Below are positions 23,290 through 36,600 of a stretch of 64,000 nucleotides of DNA, in pieces. The notes under the pieces were generated by a model. The model did no database searches, was not told where the DNA came from, and was given only the letters and a program-made list of their open reading frames with translations. How positions within the stretch are numbered: position 1 is the first letter of the stretch; every line of letters begins with the position of its first letter. The translations under genes were made by a program, and so were the position numbers. Source of the DNA: Nereocystis luetkeana (taxonomy: Eukaryota; Sar; Phaeophyceae; Laminariales; Laminariaceae); contig JARUPZ010000009.1 of assembly GCA_031213475.1 (NCBI GenBank), forward strand, positions 5,303,601 to 5,367,600, given 5' to 3'.

Positions 23290-24660
23290 GACCACTCCCT
23301 ACCCGAAGCACACGCTGAGAAGAAACTACCAACACCCCGCTGCCCATCAAAACGGATACCTGGTAGGTTTCAACAGCTGTGCGCATGTTTCGACGGTCAG
23401 AAGGTGGTGCGGTCTTGCTGCTTTATATTGCCATCGGTAGTACCTGGGAGAGAGTACCTGCAGTCTTCCTCTCTTGTGGTTCTTCTACCCCTCCCCCCAC
23501 GACCTACTTCCTCTGTTACTTCCAGCGCCCCTGCCTCTGCTACCTCCAACCGCAAGGGTCCAGACTCCCCCCCAAGCACCCCCAAAAGAGCACCTGCCAG
23601 AACCTTGATGCCCTCAAAAATCACTGGTTTGTCACTGCTACGCGCAAGTTTAAACGCAGAAAGGTCGGTGCGGTGTCGCTGCTCGACAGTGAACTCGGCA
23701 GTACTTTGGAGATCATTCGTGCGGCTTGCCCTCACTGTAGTAGATCTTGTTCCTTCTTCCACCACCCCCCCCTCGATTATACTCCAACGACCACTTCTTG
23801 TACTTCCCGTATCCCTCACCCTGCCACCTCCAACCGCAAGGGCTCAGTTCATCTTTAAACATACTCCCGATGAACATCTACGAAAATTCACTGCCCGTCA
23901 CAATGGCTGGTTGAAAACTGCTACGCACATTCTTAAACGCGCTGAATGTCGTGGGTGGTTGCTGGTTTACAATGCTATCGGTTGTACGTATGAATAATTT
24001 CTGCTGTCTCGACATACTCGTTAGGTCTTCCACCCTCTCGACCCTCAATCCCACACGTGCAACCACTGCCTTTACTCCCGGTACCCCTGACCCTGACACC
24101 GCCGATCGCAAGAGGCCGTTCTTGTTCCCAAGCCGTCTGAGAAACCAATTACCCAATACTCGCTGCCAATCAAAAAGGTTGGTTTCCCAATGTTCCGCAC
24201 ATGTTTTAACGCGCAGAAGGTCGTGCGGTGTCTCTGGTTTACACAGCTATCGGTAGTACTGAAGAGAACCCCATTTCCGTGTCGTTCTCTTTGCAGCTCT
24301 TTCACCTTGTTTACCAACCTATTCAGCCACGTAAACTCCTTGCCTTTACTTCCCGTACCCCTGACCCTGCGACCTCCGACCTCAAGGGCTCAATCCACCT
24401 TCCCAAGCACTCCCGAAGAAGCATCTAACGAAAACCCGCTGTCTTTTGATACGGCTGGTTTTTCACTGTTACGTGCACCGTTCTGCGCACGTTAGGTTGC
24501 GTGGTGTTGCTGGTCTAAACTGCATTACATCGTGTTTAGGAGAGAGTTCCTGCCGTGTCGCTATCTTTGTAACCATACCTCCTCCTCGATTACCTCCGTC
24601 CTCCAGGAAGCATTTTTTTCTAGGCCACGAAACCCATTGTTTTTACTGTGATTCATGTTG
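23290..24660. repeat. ~273-bp satellite, five units
   Basis: The landmark GCGCATGTTT-AACGCAGAAGGT-GTGCGGTGT recurs at about 23381, 23642, 23924, 24196 and 24472 (steps 261, 282, 272 and 276). Each unit also has a CCTCC/CCCACC-rich part and ACCTCCAACCGCAAGGG-type words. Reading frames through the units share pieces such as AIGST and YTAIG, but frame is not kept along the array. A non-coding tandem repeat is the better reading. Confidence 0.75.
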
Positions 24661-24679
24661 TGATCACATGAAGTAAGAG

Positions 24680-25900
24680 GGGACGTGCAGGCTTCGTTCA
24701 TAATACTCCGTACAAATATGTACTTGCCGGTGTTACGTACTGCTAGTGTGAACGAGTAAAATATGAATTAAAGCTTGGATATCCCGAACACAGACAGCAG
24801 TACATACACAGTTGTCGGAACAACCTTCGTCAAACGTTGTCGCGCACAGAAAATGTGAACGGAGGTTGACTGCCCCAGCACTCAGCACACGACTTTCCTC
24901 CGTAGTTGTGCCAACATTGGTACCATGTCCAATCAAATCAGGCAGTGTTGCGGAGCAACACTCTTCCAAAATTTCAAGGCAGGGGGCTATTGACAGATAC
25001 CCGGTACCTATTAGTTTTTACATTTTTCGACATCCATTTTGAAACTTTTTTTTTTTCTTCGGTTGCCTTCCGCCTCGTGCACCGGATTACGACACTAGGA
25101 CGACAGCCGGAGCAGTCGGTGTGCACAGGAAGGGTTTTGTGATCACAGCCAGCACAGAAGATCGCATTGATACATCAACACCCGCCACAAAGGAGGATGA
25201 GGAGCAGAGTAAAGCAAGAATACTCTAGCCGTCGAGTTTAAGGAGATGGGTGAGCCACCCGACCTCTCGATCAAACTGCTGCAAAAACGAACCGAGGGGT
25301 GAACCTGCGTCCGCGGTAGGCAAAGGCAAAACCTTCAACAACTCTTGTCGTACGTCTGTATGAGTCCCGCGAACATACTTACCACTTAGAACTCTCACCC
25401 GTTCGTCCTCTTTCTTCTTCGTCAGTGAACTTGGGCAAGCCAGTCCTCCTTCCCTCCCGCTTCTCTTAACACTATCGAACCGGTCCCACACGCCCTATCC
25501 ACCCTCGCGTCCCACACCTACCTGTCCCACGTACACGTCGCTCCTTGCCGTGAATGCTACTCCTCCTGGCACGCGTACACCTGTCTGTTTCTCCCCCGCT
25601 CATATTTTTATGATTGCTTTAGATCCCAACAAGCCTCGCGGCCTGGTGCAGAGAGGCACTATCGAGTGCTCACGTCGGGGCCGGGTGCCTGACCCCGCAC
25701 GATGTGCATGATCCTTTGGTGCTTTCGTTGCCTTTCCTCTGCCCTACGCGCTTCCTCTGCCCCTCTTTTTGCTTAACCAGCGCACGTACGTACGAAATGA
25801 ATGAAAATAACTCTCACTTTGATTATTTCTTGTCCTTCCTCGAAGGCCGCCGTAGACTGAAGTTCCGACGGGGGCACGTGCCTTGACGACACGCGTCCAC
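24680..25900. other. Unassigned intergenic sequence
   Basis: No supported gene, RNA or repeat apart from a T10 run near 25047. Open frames are below 90 codons. Confidence 0.35.
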
Positions 25901-25910
25901 GCCACCCCGC

Positions 25911-25934
25911 TCGTGTTGTTGTTGTTGTTGTTGG

Positions 25935-25968
<34 letters not shown>

Positions 25969-26065
25969 CTTTTTTCTTCTTCTTCTTTTCCTTTTTCTTC
26001 TTCATCTTCTTCTTCTTCTTGTTTTCGTTGTTGGTGGTGGTGTTGTTGGCGGTGGTGTTGGTGTT
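25911..26065. repeat. (GTT)n/(TTC)n trinucleotide microsatellite
   Basis: Runs of GTT (25914-25967), then TTC/TTCTTT (25968-26021), then GTTGGTGGTG (26022-26070). The long polyThr/Gln/Lys frames on the minus strand come from this repeat. Confidence 0.9.
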
Positions 26066-26520
26066 GTCGCTGTTGGAATTGTGGTTGGGCCTTCCTGCCC
26101 CCACTATAGTATAGCTGCTGCTTGCCGGATACGTATATTGTTGTGAGTTCACAAACCAAGACAGGTTCGAATACCATAGTGTGCTGCTATTCAGGCGAAC
26201 CAACAGTGGACGTAAGAAAGTTTCCAAGTTAACGTTTGTAATGGTTTACGTAGAGAGCCAGTTGTGGCCGTTTCCGGGAGATGGAAACACATACGAACGT
26301 GTAATTACGTGCAATCAGCAATTTAAACTACCGACGGCAACTACCGAATAAACAGGCCAATATCCTATGTTGTCTGAGCCACGAGCGACCTCCACGAGGA
26401 CGCGCTCTAGCATGCCACAACTGTCGTTGGTGTGTAGTGTGCTGTGCTGTTTGCTATGTGTTATGGTTGTGTGCGGATGCTGTGTGCTGGGTGCTGAGTG
26501 CGGGGGCTTCCACTATTGAT

Positions 26521-26545
26521 AACAGGGTGAGGGTTAGGGTTACCC
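26521..26545 (+). repeat. Short telomere-like GGGTTA patch
   Basis: Reads GGGTGAGGGTTAGGGTTACC, about three hexamer-like steps. It is too short to be a telomere and could be chance or a repaired break. Confidence 0.3.
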
Positions 26546-26622
26546 GTAGATTGGGCTGAACTATTGCGGCGAACAATACTTATCGACGGCTCAGTCTGCT
26601 TACGGGAAGTTACGTGTACTGC

Positions 26623-26912
26623 CGTATCTTTTAGTATAGGGATATAGAGGGGGTGTAGATCGCTGACTACCGGATAACGAAGGGGGCAATAATGGGCAGG
26701 CCCGACTACTGTAATGCCGGTCGGCCTAGACCTGTATACTTATTCACGGGCATTGATGTCATATCTTGATGATTCACACTGTCCTGGGTCAGAGAGTTAT
26801 GAGAACATGAGGGTTTTATATGTATTATTTGCGTGGCGCACCTCATCAAAACCACGCCTCTTCCACAATAGAGGGAAACGGGATCATGAATACCCTGACA
26901 CACGCCCATCAT
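26623..26912 (+). repeat. 290-bp direct repeat, left copy
   Basis: Matches 27288-27580 in the same orientation: AGTATAGGGATA, ATCGCTGACTACCGG, CGACTACTGTAATGCC, GATGTCATATCTTGAT and GAAACGGGATCATGAATAC appear in order with the same spacing. The copies are 665 bp apart. Frames are not preserved. Confidence 0.75.
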
Positions 26913-27287
26913 GAGGGGCCGTATATGCAAGTTCATAGAAATCCGGAGGGGACCAAATCCATCCAGAAACGTCTGAAAAATGGATATAAGTTACGGCGCT
27001 TCACCACCCATTCCCACACCTCTATGACTCGCAAGGCGAAAGCCGATTAAAACAACAAAAATCTGCAATCCTACGGCAGTAAGCACGTTTGTCCTGAAAG
27101 AGACGCGAGGGTTGTAAAGCTACGCGGCGTTTTAGGTGGCAAAAATATTTGGCCGCGAAACAAATAACAGTGAAAACATAACGGCTCGAATTCGAGTGGC
27201 CTAATAAGTAAGTGCTAGCACGTATGAACTCCGACATACCATAGAGGGGGAGACACACAAAAAAACGAGAATGCCGATGACGCCGTG

Positions 27288-27580
27288 TCTGATAGTATAG
27301 GGATACAGGGAGGGTATATATCGCTGACTACCGGGTGATAAAATGGTGCAGTATGGGGCAGGTCCGACTACTGTAATGCCAGTCGGCCTAGACGTGTATA
27401 CGTTTTCACAAAGATTGATGTCATATCTTGATCAACCCCACATTCCTGGCTCAGAGAGTTCTTAGAACAGGGGGGTTTACGTACCTTTTTTGTGTGGCGC
27501 GTTTCATCAGAAACACGCCTCCTCGACAATTATACTAGAGAGAAACGGGATCATGAATACGATGACACGTAACTGCCATC
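27288..27580 (+). repeat. 290-bp direct repeat, right copy
   Basis: Partner of 26623-26912, with scattered substitutions and small indels. Confidence 0.75.
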
Positions 27581-27741
27581 ACTGTTTAGGTCCGCACTAT
27601 CGTGTTGGAGGTCAGAGTGCCTATGAGGTAGCAGGATGGAGGGGTGTTGGGAAGGGACTAGGAGACACGGAAACAGGAAGGGTGGAACAGAGGCAGCGAC
27701 AAGGGATGTATTAGAAGGTGGGAAATCGTCCACGAGAACTT

Positions 27742-28073
27742 TGGCCTGAAGCGTGCGGCATGGGCGTAGTCGTTTCGAATGGAATGGTCCTCACGTAATT
27801 ATTCTCGTTGCAGTGCCGCTCATCGCTTGCAGCACAACAGTACAAAAGTTGTTTTTACCCAATGTTCCACTTGAAAAAAGACTTGGCGAACTGTATGTTC
27901 ACTGGCCTCGGGGAGCGATTGCTGCTGCTCGAGCAGTCACTCGCGTTGGGATGCTGGGAGTCAACTGCTATAATTCCACACGCAAAATACTCGACGAGAT
28001 GTGGTTTGGACCAAAATGATCGCCTCCACGAGGGCTTCCACCTGAGGCGTGTTGCATGGGCGCAGTCGTTTCT
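27742..28073 (+). repeat. 33-bp direct repeats flanking ~265 bp
   Basis: CCTGAAGCGTGCGGCATGGG at about 27744 recurs as CCTGAGGCGTGTTGCATGGG at about 28042, both followed by CG(T/C)AGTCGTTTC. They flank a unique segment and could be remnants of a small insertion. Confidence 0.5.
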
Positions 28074-28237
28074 AAACACTTTTTGTCCGCAGGTAACAAC
28101 TGCGTGACCTTGATCCGACAAACTACTCTTCTGAATCCGTTTCAGAGGCCACAAGTGTACCACGTGTGGAAAAAGTGGGATAATGTGTCATTCGTCCCTG
28201 AGATCTTGCTTCTGGTTCATTTTTGCTAAATTACCCT

Positions 28238-29083
28238 TAGACCTATCTATGCCAATGGTACAGCGAAGTTGCAAAAAAAAGTTTGAATTTCAAAGATACC
28301 CGCCAAACCAATTCGGAACTCGCTTCCAATGGGCCACCTAAAAAATAAAAAAAAGTTCCAAACTTTTGGGAAAGCCCGGAAAAAGCAAATCTGGGGCCGT
28401 TGTCGGGCGACATCGGCTTGAGAGAAACTCAGGCCGATCTTTGGTTCGAAGCGGGGAGATTCCGAGTCCTCGACATACATCGATCAACAAAACCAACGAT
28501 TGCGTCATGAATTCTGAACGGAGTGCGCTCGTTAGGGGCTCTGACCCACCCTAGGGTCACCGTCTTCACACCATGGTCGGTGTCATGAGGCGGGAGCTGA
28601 CCAGGCGTGTGATAAAAAAACATTTGGCCGCTGGTTTGCACAAAACAGAAGACAAAACTTCTCCATCCGTCTCGAATGGCAAAAAAAAAGACTTTTTTTC
28701 AGGTTTGGGAGGATACCGTAGGACGCCGCCGGCAAGCTCTCGCCCCCTAGACCATGGATCCGCCTGATATCTTCGAGGCCGTCATCTATACTCGTTGGGC
28801 TTGCCAGATACCGAGTGGGTTGGCCGTCGGCTGAGTCTATGTCGAGATCGAGCGTCGATTGTCGCACGAGCTGGTTTCGATTACCGTGTTGACAACTTGC
28901 GACCAGAAAAACACAAATTGCGCCGCCTGCAGCCGTTGGGGTAAAAAAGAAAAAAAAAAAAAAAAAAAACTCTTTTTTTTCCCACAGCGGCGGTACGAGA
29001 AAAATTTCGGCTGTTTTTTTAAAGCCATATATTTGAAATAAAAAAATTTCAACTTCGCGTTTCCATTGGCATAATAGGTCTTA
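28238..29083. mobile_element. Non-autonomous TIR element, copy 1
   Basis: Left end TTAGACCTATCTATGCCAAT (plus GGTACAGCGAAGTTG) is inverted at the right end, whose reverse complement reads CTAAGACCTATTATGCCAAT (plus GGAAACGCGAAGTTG). Similarity extends about 60 bp into the element. The interior is shared with 61678-62657, including GAAGCGGGGAGATTCCGAGT and GGAGGATACCGTAGGACGCC. No transposase frame is present. Homopolymer A and T tracts near 28945-28980 form a further internal inverted pair. Confidence 0.7.
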
Positions 29084-29089
29084 GCCGAG

Positions 29090-32000
29090 CATTTTTTCAT
29101 ATCCTTTACTCCCCGTATAAACACCTTTTTCATATCTAATACTAACCGTATGAAAATCAGATCGCATTTCGAAAGTGGAATTCATGGAGCCCAGGATCTC
29201 TCTCTAAAGGCACGGTATTAAAAAATTAAACTATTAATAAGTGGGAGTCATATATTGTATATGTCCTCGGAGTAGTGACATGGCGTGTACAATCCTGTGT
29301 TTAAGCCAATTTCATAGTATTTTTTCACCCCATACCACTAACTGCACAGCAGTATTATTGCTCCCTCCTTTCTCTCGTTCATTGACGGAACCAATATCGG
29401 AGATACACAGCAGTAGGTGGCCTCATTGCTTAACTCCGACGTTCTATTCACTCGTCGACTCACGTTGAGTAGGATTTTTTCAACATGGGCACTCTCGGCG
29501 GCCCATTTTGTTCGACGGGGCCCTTTGTACGAAAACATAGGGAAGTGCTTTCAAGTCCCAATAATTAGTATTTTTTCTCGGGTGCGTTCATTAGAGCCAT
29601 TATTTTAACCCGGCCGAGGTTGGGTCGGATGTACGAGTGCGGTTCGCCGCACTGAACGTAGGGAGTTAGCTAAACAGTGGTGGTAGTACGGTGTACGTAC
29701 GTAGAGACTACGGTCGATCCTGCGGAACGGGCAATGGTGTGCCCGATCTAGTCACACAGAGCGTACGTTGGGTTTACATGTCATAGGGACGTGTTCCCCG
29801 GGTATTGTACTCGGTGGGAAACAGTTTAGGCTTATACTTCAAAAACCGGTTAGACGCATATATATGTCTGTCCAGCGCGTTTAGATAACCTCATTAAAAG
29901 AAAGCGAATATAAGTCTTAATTCACATCAAATATTTAAATTGTACCCACCTATATTTTATCCGCGCTAGTAAACAACGCATGCCTTAGTGGCGTAAAACA
30001 TGTATACCTGTGACAGTGTCCATAGACTCCATATACTTCAGGGGGTGGCAACTGCTAGATGAATAGCTAAATGCACGAGGGCAGCTACCTTACCTAGACC
30101 AACCACCCTGTACGACATCAGACGGACAACTATTGGAAGATAAACACTCACCTCCGCCCTTATTGTGAACGCTATTTGCCGAGCTCCCCTTCCCCCCGTT
30201 CACAGACTTGCAAATATATTTCCCCGTGATATAGTTACGATAAGCGCCTTATGTGGACTACAGAACATACGAATCATCGCTCGTGAAGGACCTAGGGAGC
30301 AAAGTCGAAACACTGTTTCCACTTTCACAGACTGAAGCAGCAGCCCCGTCCTCGCCAACCGCCTGAGGCACCAACCCACTACGGCCCGTATCTAGCGCAA
30401 ACGCACTTTCGGTGTACTTCGTATCTCGAAAACTCTTCATGGACGCCGTTGGGCAGTGATAAACATGACTGAATGACGAAGGAGATGCTACCATGTGCAA
30501 CCAACATGGTCACGTCTTTCAGCGTGTTATAGCGCTTGCAGCTGAGTACTGGAGAACGAGAACGCAGAAATTTCATCAACACACACCTAAGACGTTCATG
30601 CAAATGCACCCAGATGTCTTGACGACTAGTCACCGGTTGTGGTGTAGAATTTCTTTGTAAAAATCCAGGGACAAACTGCATCGTGCGCACGTTCAGCAAC
30701 TGTCTCACGCTTTCTCCATAAGGGCACGGCGTTCTGGTAGATACCAAGCTACAAACAACGTCGTGTGACCGGCGAAATGGCAAACGTATTTAAGCCCAAA
30801 TACTGTCCTTGCCTGACTGAGCGTTTACCTAAACAGACTCAAATGTGTGCTGATCCGGTGGCCGCACGCCCGCACCCTGCGTCCAACATATACGCACGGC
30901 TCATCGGGTATATAAATAAATTATGCCACCGATTAGTACGTGCGATTGACGTATCAACACACAGGTAATACAAATGAGTATCGACGAAATCCACTATCTT
31001 ACACCTGTCGTCTTCACGTTTGCCTATGAAAATGTATCATGCAATTTCTACGCTTTAGAGATATCCAACTTGAATCCACTTTTTTGTGTGCCCTGCCTTC
31101 TGCATACTATTGCAGTCTAGCCTGCCAGTATCAGTGGAACTAAGCAGCCGAGGTGTTATGTTAGAAGCGGCGCTCGGCGGCACTGCTCTTCCTCGTTGGG
31201 CAACGCCCCGACAAAAATCATGCAACTTGTCGACGTTAACTAACCTGCTGTACTCGACTCCACATTCTCCCCTGCAGCAAAAACAACAAGCCCTACGGTC
31301 GATTGCAATGTAACTCCAAGCCGATAAGAAAACATTGTGTGGCCACACACTCTGCATGTAGTTGTCACAGTGGAACATTCCCAACCCATACACCCGATGC
31401 TACCTCACTGCTTGTTGTTCAGAATGTAATCGGCGTCCTCCCAATGGCGTCATGCTACTGGTTAGGGGCATGGCATCGCCGCATATGCTTCCATGGCATC
31501 CGTAAACCATTGGCCTCCGTGTTATAGACGCAGTGGCTTCGGAGGCTCCTCTTGTTACCGGTTTACAAGATACAAACGCAAAATGAGTAAGTTGGTGGGG
31601 AAGGCATGGTTAAAACATTAGGACATTTGGGGTGAGATAATTTTTCTAAATATTTCGAAATCGTGCATATTCGGGAAGGCACTATCGACGGGTCATCTCA
31701 CTCGTGTATCGCCCTTTTTCTACTGACAAGAAATGTTCGACCAATATTGGCTCAAATTTTAGGCAACACGTGTAAACAAGAAAAGTACCAATTACCTCTT
31801 GAGAAGGTCTTTATATATCACATAAAACGAAGCACGTTGCTGCACGCAGTAAGCGTGTGTTGAGCCTGCCGTGCCCACGCTCTTCAGGAGTGTTTGGTCC
31901 CACAAGCACCAAGCGTCACGGTGCTAGGAGTATCTATTGCGGGGCCTGTTTTCGTGTGTAATTCGAACACACGTTGTTTCCCACATATAGTCGCAGTAGG

Positions 32001-32940
32001 CAATGAATTCTCCGACGATGACTGAGGTCGCACACCGCGTGCCCCGTATCCCGTACGTCCCACACCAGCTTCCGGTATACAATTGTACGCTCGGTGGCAT
32101 CCATATACACCGGTAATGCCATGACAGATAAAATGGAAATACCGGGGTGGAGGACGGCGCCTTAGCTCGTACAACCTTCTGTGTAGTATGCCAAGGACAA
32201 CCACTAGGGGTGTTCCTCGTTTCAAACCACACAGAACGTATAAGCGTAGTACTAATGGTACCGAAGCTCATTAAAGGGCCACAAGATTGTAAGGTTCCCT
32301 TTTCATTTACAACGATGGAGAGAGTATCCGATGAGTTATATCGCACGTGCGGGTGGGTGCCAAAGCAAGGGTGTTTTGACGTTGGAACATTTTCAATGGC
32401 GTGCCAAGGAAGCAGTTAGAATATGCATGTGGTAAAACGAATTCAAGACATCCCACGGCGCAGTTATACCTCGGACTCCTAAGTCAAAAGCAATCGGTAC
32501 GTCTGCAGCAACAAAAAGGAGATGGGCTTTCGCTTATGCATTTCACTCCTTCGAATTCTAGCGCGTGTGTCCATTGAACAACTATAAACAGGCGAAGCAA
32601 GCGATGCTTGCTGCAAACACATGTTGGCGACAGCCGCCACCGTGGAAAGTTGCATATGTACAGAATAGAGATCACGCAGCACTGTGTGGGTATACAAGGA
32701 TCGACTTCCGTAGTGTAGGGCACCTTGTAGAAAACAAGCGTTAGCTTCTTGATCGGCCGCGTCGGTTATTAACGAAGTTCACAGATTGTTCCATGTCACA
32801 TACCCTTCAACGTCGAAAAGTACTGCTTAGGTACACACCCCGTTTTACGTATCACACCTATCGAACCACTCTGATTTCGTGAGTCGTAGCGGACGTCTGT
32901 ATGTGAATGATTCGCTGATTTTACTACGACATCAAGTGCA
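29090..32940. other. Long stretch without a supported gene
   Basis: AT-rich to balanced sequence. Frames up to 140 codons occur on both strands (for example minus 31924-32346) but lack motifs, paired splice signals or repeat partners. I see nothing I can name. Confidence 0.35.
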
Positions 32941-32951
32941 GCATACCACTT

Positions 32952-33004
32952 ACCACAGTAAATGGGGAGGTGTTCTTCTACTCGCATATTTCGCCGAGTC
33001 TGCA
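32952..33004 (-). pseudogene. Degenerate cysteine-module exon (furthest downstream)
   Basis: The minus strand shows a strong acceptor (a T/C-rich tract then GCGACAG), then AGTGCAGACTCGGC, which reads E-C-R-L-G-E-I-C in phase 1 like the start of an A-type module. A TAG follows. The segment ends TGTG/GTAAGT, the module-type donor. At 53 nt instead of 81 it has lost the CC doublet region. It is probably a decayed copy of the module exons found at 38.8-44.8 kb. Confidence 0.35.
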
Positions 33005-33549
33005 CTCTGTCGCAGACGTTATGAGTAAGAAAAGACGGGAAAGCAGTGTTAGAGCTATGAGTCTATTGGAGATGCGTTTTTGCTTTTAAGCATTACTGTA
33101 TACCCAAGCAAGTGCAGGTAGCTAAACCGTACGCTCGTCGTTGAGCAACATTACGCAGTAGACATTGACATATATACAATACACCTCGTGCATATTTTGG
33201 GCGTCTGTTTGCATCGTTAGTCGGTCCCTACGTGTCATATGAGCACAGATACCTGTAGTGATTCTGAAGATAACGGTCGACTCTTTCAACCAGGCGTCAC
33301 GCGAATAGTGGCCCCTGTGGCTATTATGGAGCAGTGTTAGCTTCATACATACCGGGAATGGTTCCGGTCCATGTTACTACTGAACGGCCCCCGAGCGAAG
33401 GCCGCCTTGAGTAGGAGCGCAATAATGATTAAAAAACTTCAAATTGACTTCTGAGTGCAAGCCGATGAGGAGTATGTGTACATCAACCGAAGTTTGGCGA
33501 CGACTCTCGTCAGCGCTGTATTTCACGACCAGCTCCATTGAGTCCTCAC

Positions 33550-33640
33550 AGCAAATATCAGGGCTTCGAGGGCAACTCCCGTCCGAGCAGCATACGTTAC
33601 CTGATTGGCACAAAGGAGGTTGGTGCAGCGGTTAACGCAT
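33550..33640 (-). pseudogene. Degenerate cysteine-module exon
   Basis: On the minus strand CQSGNVCCSDGSC is clearly the centre of a six-Cys module (C-x4-CC-x4 spacing, then IC before a GTGAGG donor). The first Cys is lost from frame: a TAA lies upstream, and the apparent acceptor GGGCAG/ATGCG puts the start in another frame. It lies 5 kb beyond the intact array on the same strand and suggests that the gene or an ancestral array extended this far. Confidence 0.5.
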
Positions 33641-33649
33641 CTGCCCAAC

Positions 33650-36600
33650 GTACACTTGTTGTAGCACAACCGACGTCGGGACATACACCACATCCAGGCC
33701 GGTATTCTCCTGGCGCCTGATCGAGATGGATACCCCGTAGGTATGATTCGTTGTTTTGTCCCAATCAAGATCGTATCTATCTCCGAGTATCCAAATACTG
33801 TAGGTACCTGCTGTCTTTGGTTTTGCACGTATGTGAATAACGTTGATGACATGCTCGCACTTTTCGACCCCTACCAGGGTGTGAAACCAGTCCTGTCTGC
33901 CCTTCGACCTCCGTATGCTGCCCGAGCGGGAACTGTGATGTGATCTGTGGTGAGAAGAAGCTTAGATTGGCAATGTTCGTGGCTGGAGTGGTCTAGTCCG
34001 AAGCTGTTATGGCGAATATATATTGTGTTGCATTACTGACGTACACAATGGCTTAGCAACTTGTGTCTCTTCTCTGTTGCAAGGCTGCTTGTCATATCTC
34101 CCAATCTATCGGCGGTGTTCCAGAAACTACTCTGACGGTGTATACATATTTCTCTGCATGTTTTTACATGCCATCATGACGCGCACACATCCTGTTGCCC
34201 GCCGTCGACCGAGTTTCGCCGCAGTTTTCTAGCCCTCGCCAAATCCACTCTGCTGCAATGAAGGCGGTCTATGCCCACCCGATAAGATTAGCTTCCAGGA
34301 CGGAACATGTGCCCAATGAGAATTTCCTCACGATGGGGATTGCTCTGTGTGTCGTAGTAGTTGTGATACTGGACACCCCCTGTCTATCCAGCACGGACAC
34401 CAGCGATGAATGGTAAAACCATGGAATATACATAATCCACTTTATGCTGTGTATCCACGAACGTCCGGCGTGCCGTCGTACCCATATTCGACTTTTGAGT
34501 GGTTCGCGCTCATTCTAGAATGCACATAAACAATCCCGGGACGTCCGACCTATGATAACAGATTAAAACCAACTGCCACAGGGATGAGTACTTTCAACAC
34601 CGTTTACGTTCTGGTCGCTATATTTAGTACATCGTTCTAAGCCAACACCGCTTGAACAATTGATTGGTCGATATAAATCAAACACCCGCCCGCATTGAAG
34701 CTGATTTTACATGTCGACATAGGGCGCATGTTGCAGTAGAAGCACGGCGTGGCAAGATAGTGCCTGACAGACCGAGCTACTCAACGCCAAATTCACCAAG
34801 CAGTGTTGGACTGTCATTCAAAGTTAACACTATTCTCCGTTTCACATATCCATTTTTTTAACTTTTTTTTTCATCCTCCAGCGAATTGGTAAATTAATGT
34901 TTTACCTCACCACACTTCCACATTCTCGTGTCGGGTGTTCATTTCGCCAACAACTCCCCTTGCAACATCAGCACACGCTGCTGTTTCTACTACTGGCGCT
35001 CGGGCGCGGTGACCCACATGATTCACGAGAGGGGTAGGTGCGGTGGAGATAGGCACCCGGGAGGGTCATCTCTCCCGGGTAGTGTGGGATTTGGGCGAGC
35101 TCACTCACTAACAAAAACCGGGGCTATGAGGCCTCCTCACCGGACTTCGTCCAGGTACGGTCCACACTCCTCGTTGGGTCGTTGGTTCACATCTACAGAC
35201 CATATGATTATCCCTCGGGTTTACCAAGGATATCGGAGGGGGTATATGACCAATACCGATTTGAACAATAACGATTACGATTAAAAGGATATTTGTATAA
35301 CCTCTGAAGTCCGGAACCTCTAAAAACGTCCGGCACCACCCCGACAATTGTATACATCATACAACCTCCTTATCTTGCTTGCGTTTCGAGAAACAGCCTA
35401 GTGTGCAAAAAACGCCTGCCACCAGAGGGGCAGCACTGTTTGAACAGTGATTTTATCTGAATGACAGAATCTCTTTCACTCGATGATTTTGGAGTTTTTT
35501 TCCGGTATTGGTATCTGTGCATGTACGACGCGGAATCGTGTATCACCGGAATTGTGGATCACCCGTTAATGCACTTTCGGTTTCATCTAGATCAGTATTT
35601 TCTGTGACCCATTACGGGGGACCATATGTTGAAGAACCAATATTTGTTAATACAACTGAGTAAATATATAGATTTTTAAGATACCACAGGTCACAGGTCC
35701 TACAAACTATGCCCCCCCGTAATAGTAGTAGTGAGGCAGAGCTCCTCAAGCGGGTGGCCTCCGTGATTATGACCGTTGCAACTGCACATTAACAAGCAAA
35801 GACCTCGCAGAGCCAATATCACGGATGTCCGCCCGCTTATTGGTGGTAGTATTGTGCGGGAATGCCGTCAAGTGCATGGTGGCGGAGAGTGCTCACCCGA
35901 TATCAGTATGTGATTTTCTCAATCCATAGTAAACACGCAGGCGGTGAATTACATACATGTATTGTTTGCGGCAACATGTTATGCGATTCCTCAATTTACC
36001 CCAGTCGCTGGTGACAGTCTGTTGGTATATGTATGCCTCTGTATCTGGTAGACGTACGCATAGTGTAGATAATTGTCTTCGTGGTATGTCTGGTATTTTG
36101 TTGAGCTGGGGGAAGCATTCACCGTGCCACGGTTGGTGTTTGTTGGCGTCTAAAGCCAATATTTTGAAAACATAGACATACATCCAATCGGCGCGGCATA
36201 TGTCAGATATATTGTTCATATAGAATTGTGCTACGTGTGCTATTCCAGTACTCTTCTTTCACCCCGGGTACAGGTGAAAGGTTCGATTTGTTTATATGTC
36301 ATCGTCCAACGAGAAGGGGGTTTTACAACACTTTACTTGCGGGGTCTTCGACTACTGTGTTCGTTTTACGTGATCACGTCCCACTTCCGACGTGTTCTTC
36401 CTCGTCGATTTTTGAACAGTCTGACTGGGTTTATTTATCTCATCGTGTTTCAAGTATTCATTCAATAAATCTTCTCGAACCACAGACGGAATCGAGTCGT
36501 ATTGCGTGTGTAGGACGAGCGCGGGTGGCCAACCAAGTGGGTTTCTAATGTTTCTACGACCTTGTCGAACCAAACTGAAGAGGTAGCTGATGCTTCCTCT

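Noticed and set aside
25773..26227. Two 134-codon minus frames rich in Thr, Gln, Lys and Glu
   Set aside because: They run through the GTT/TTC microsatellite; frame openness follows from the repeat.
26521..26545. Interstitial telomere
   Set aside because: Only about three irregular units; chance or a repair patch is enough.
34886..34970. CTCACCACA, the reverse complement of the module donor, as a further module exon
   Set aside because: The minus-strand sequence upstream has a stop and lacks the C-C-CC-C-C spacing.
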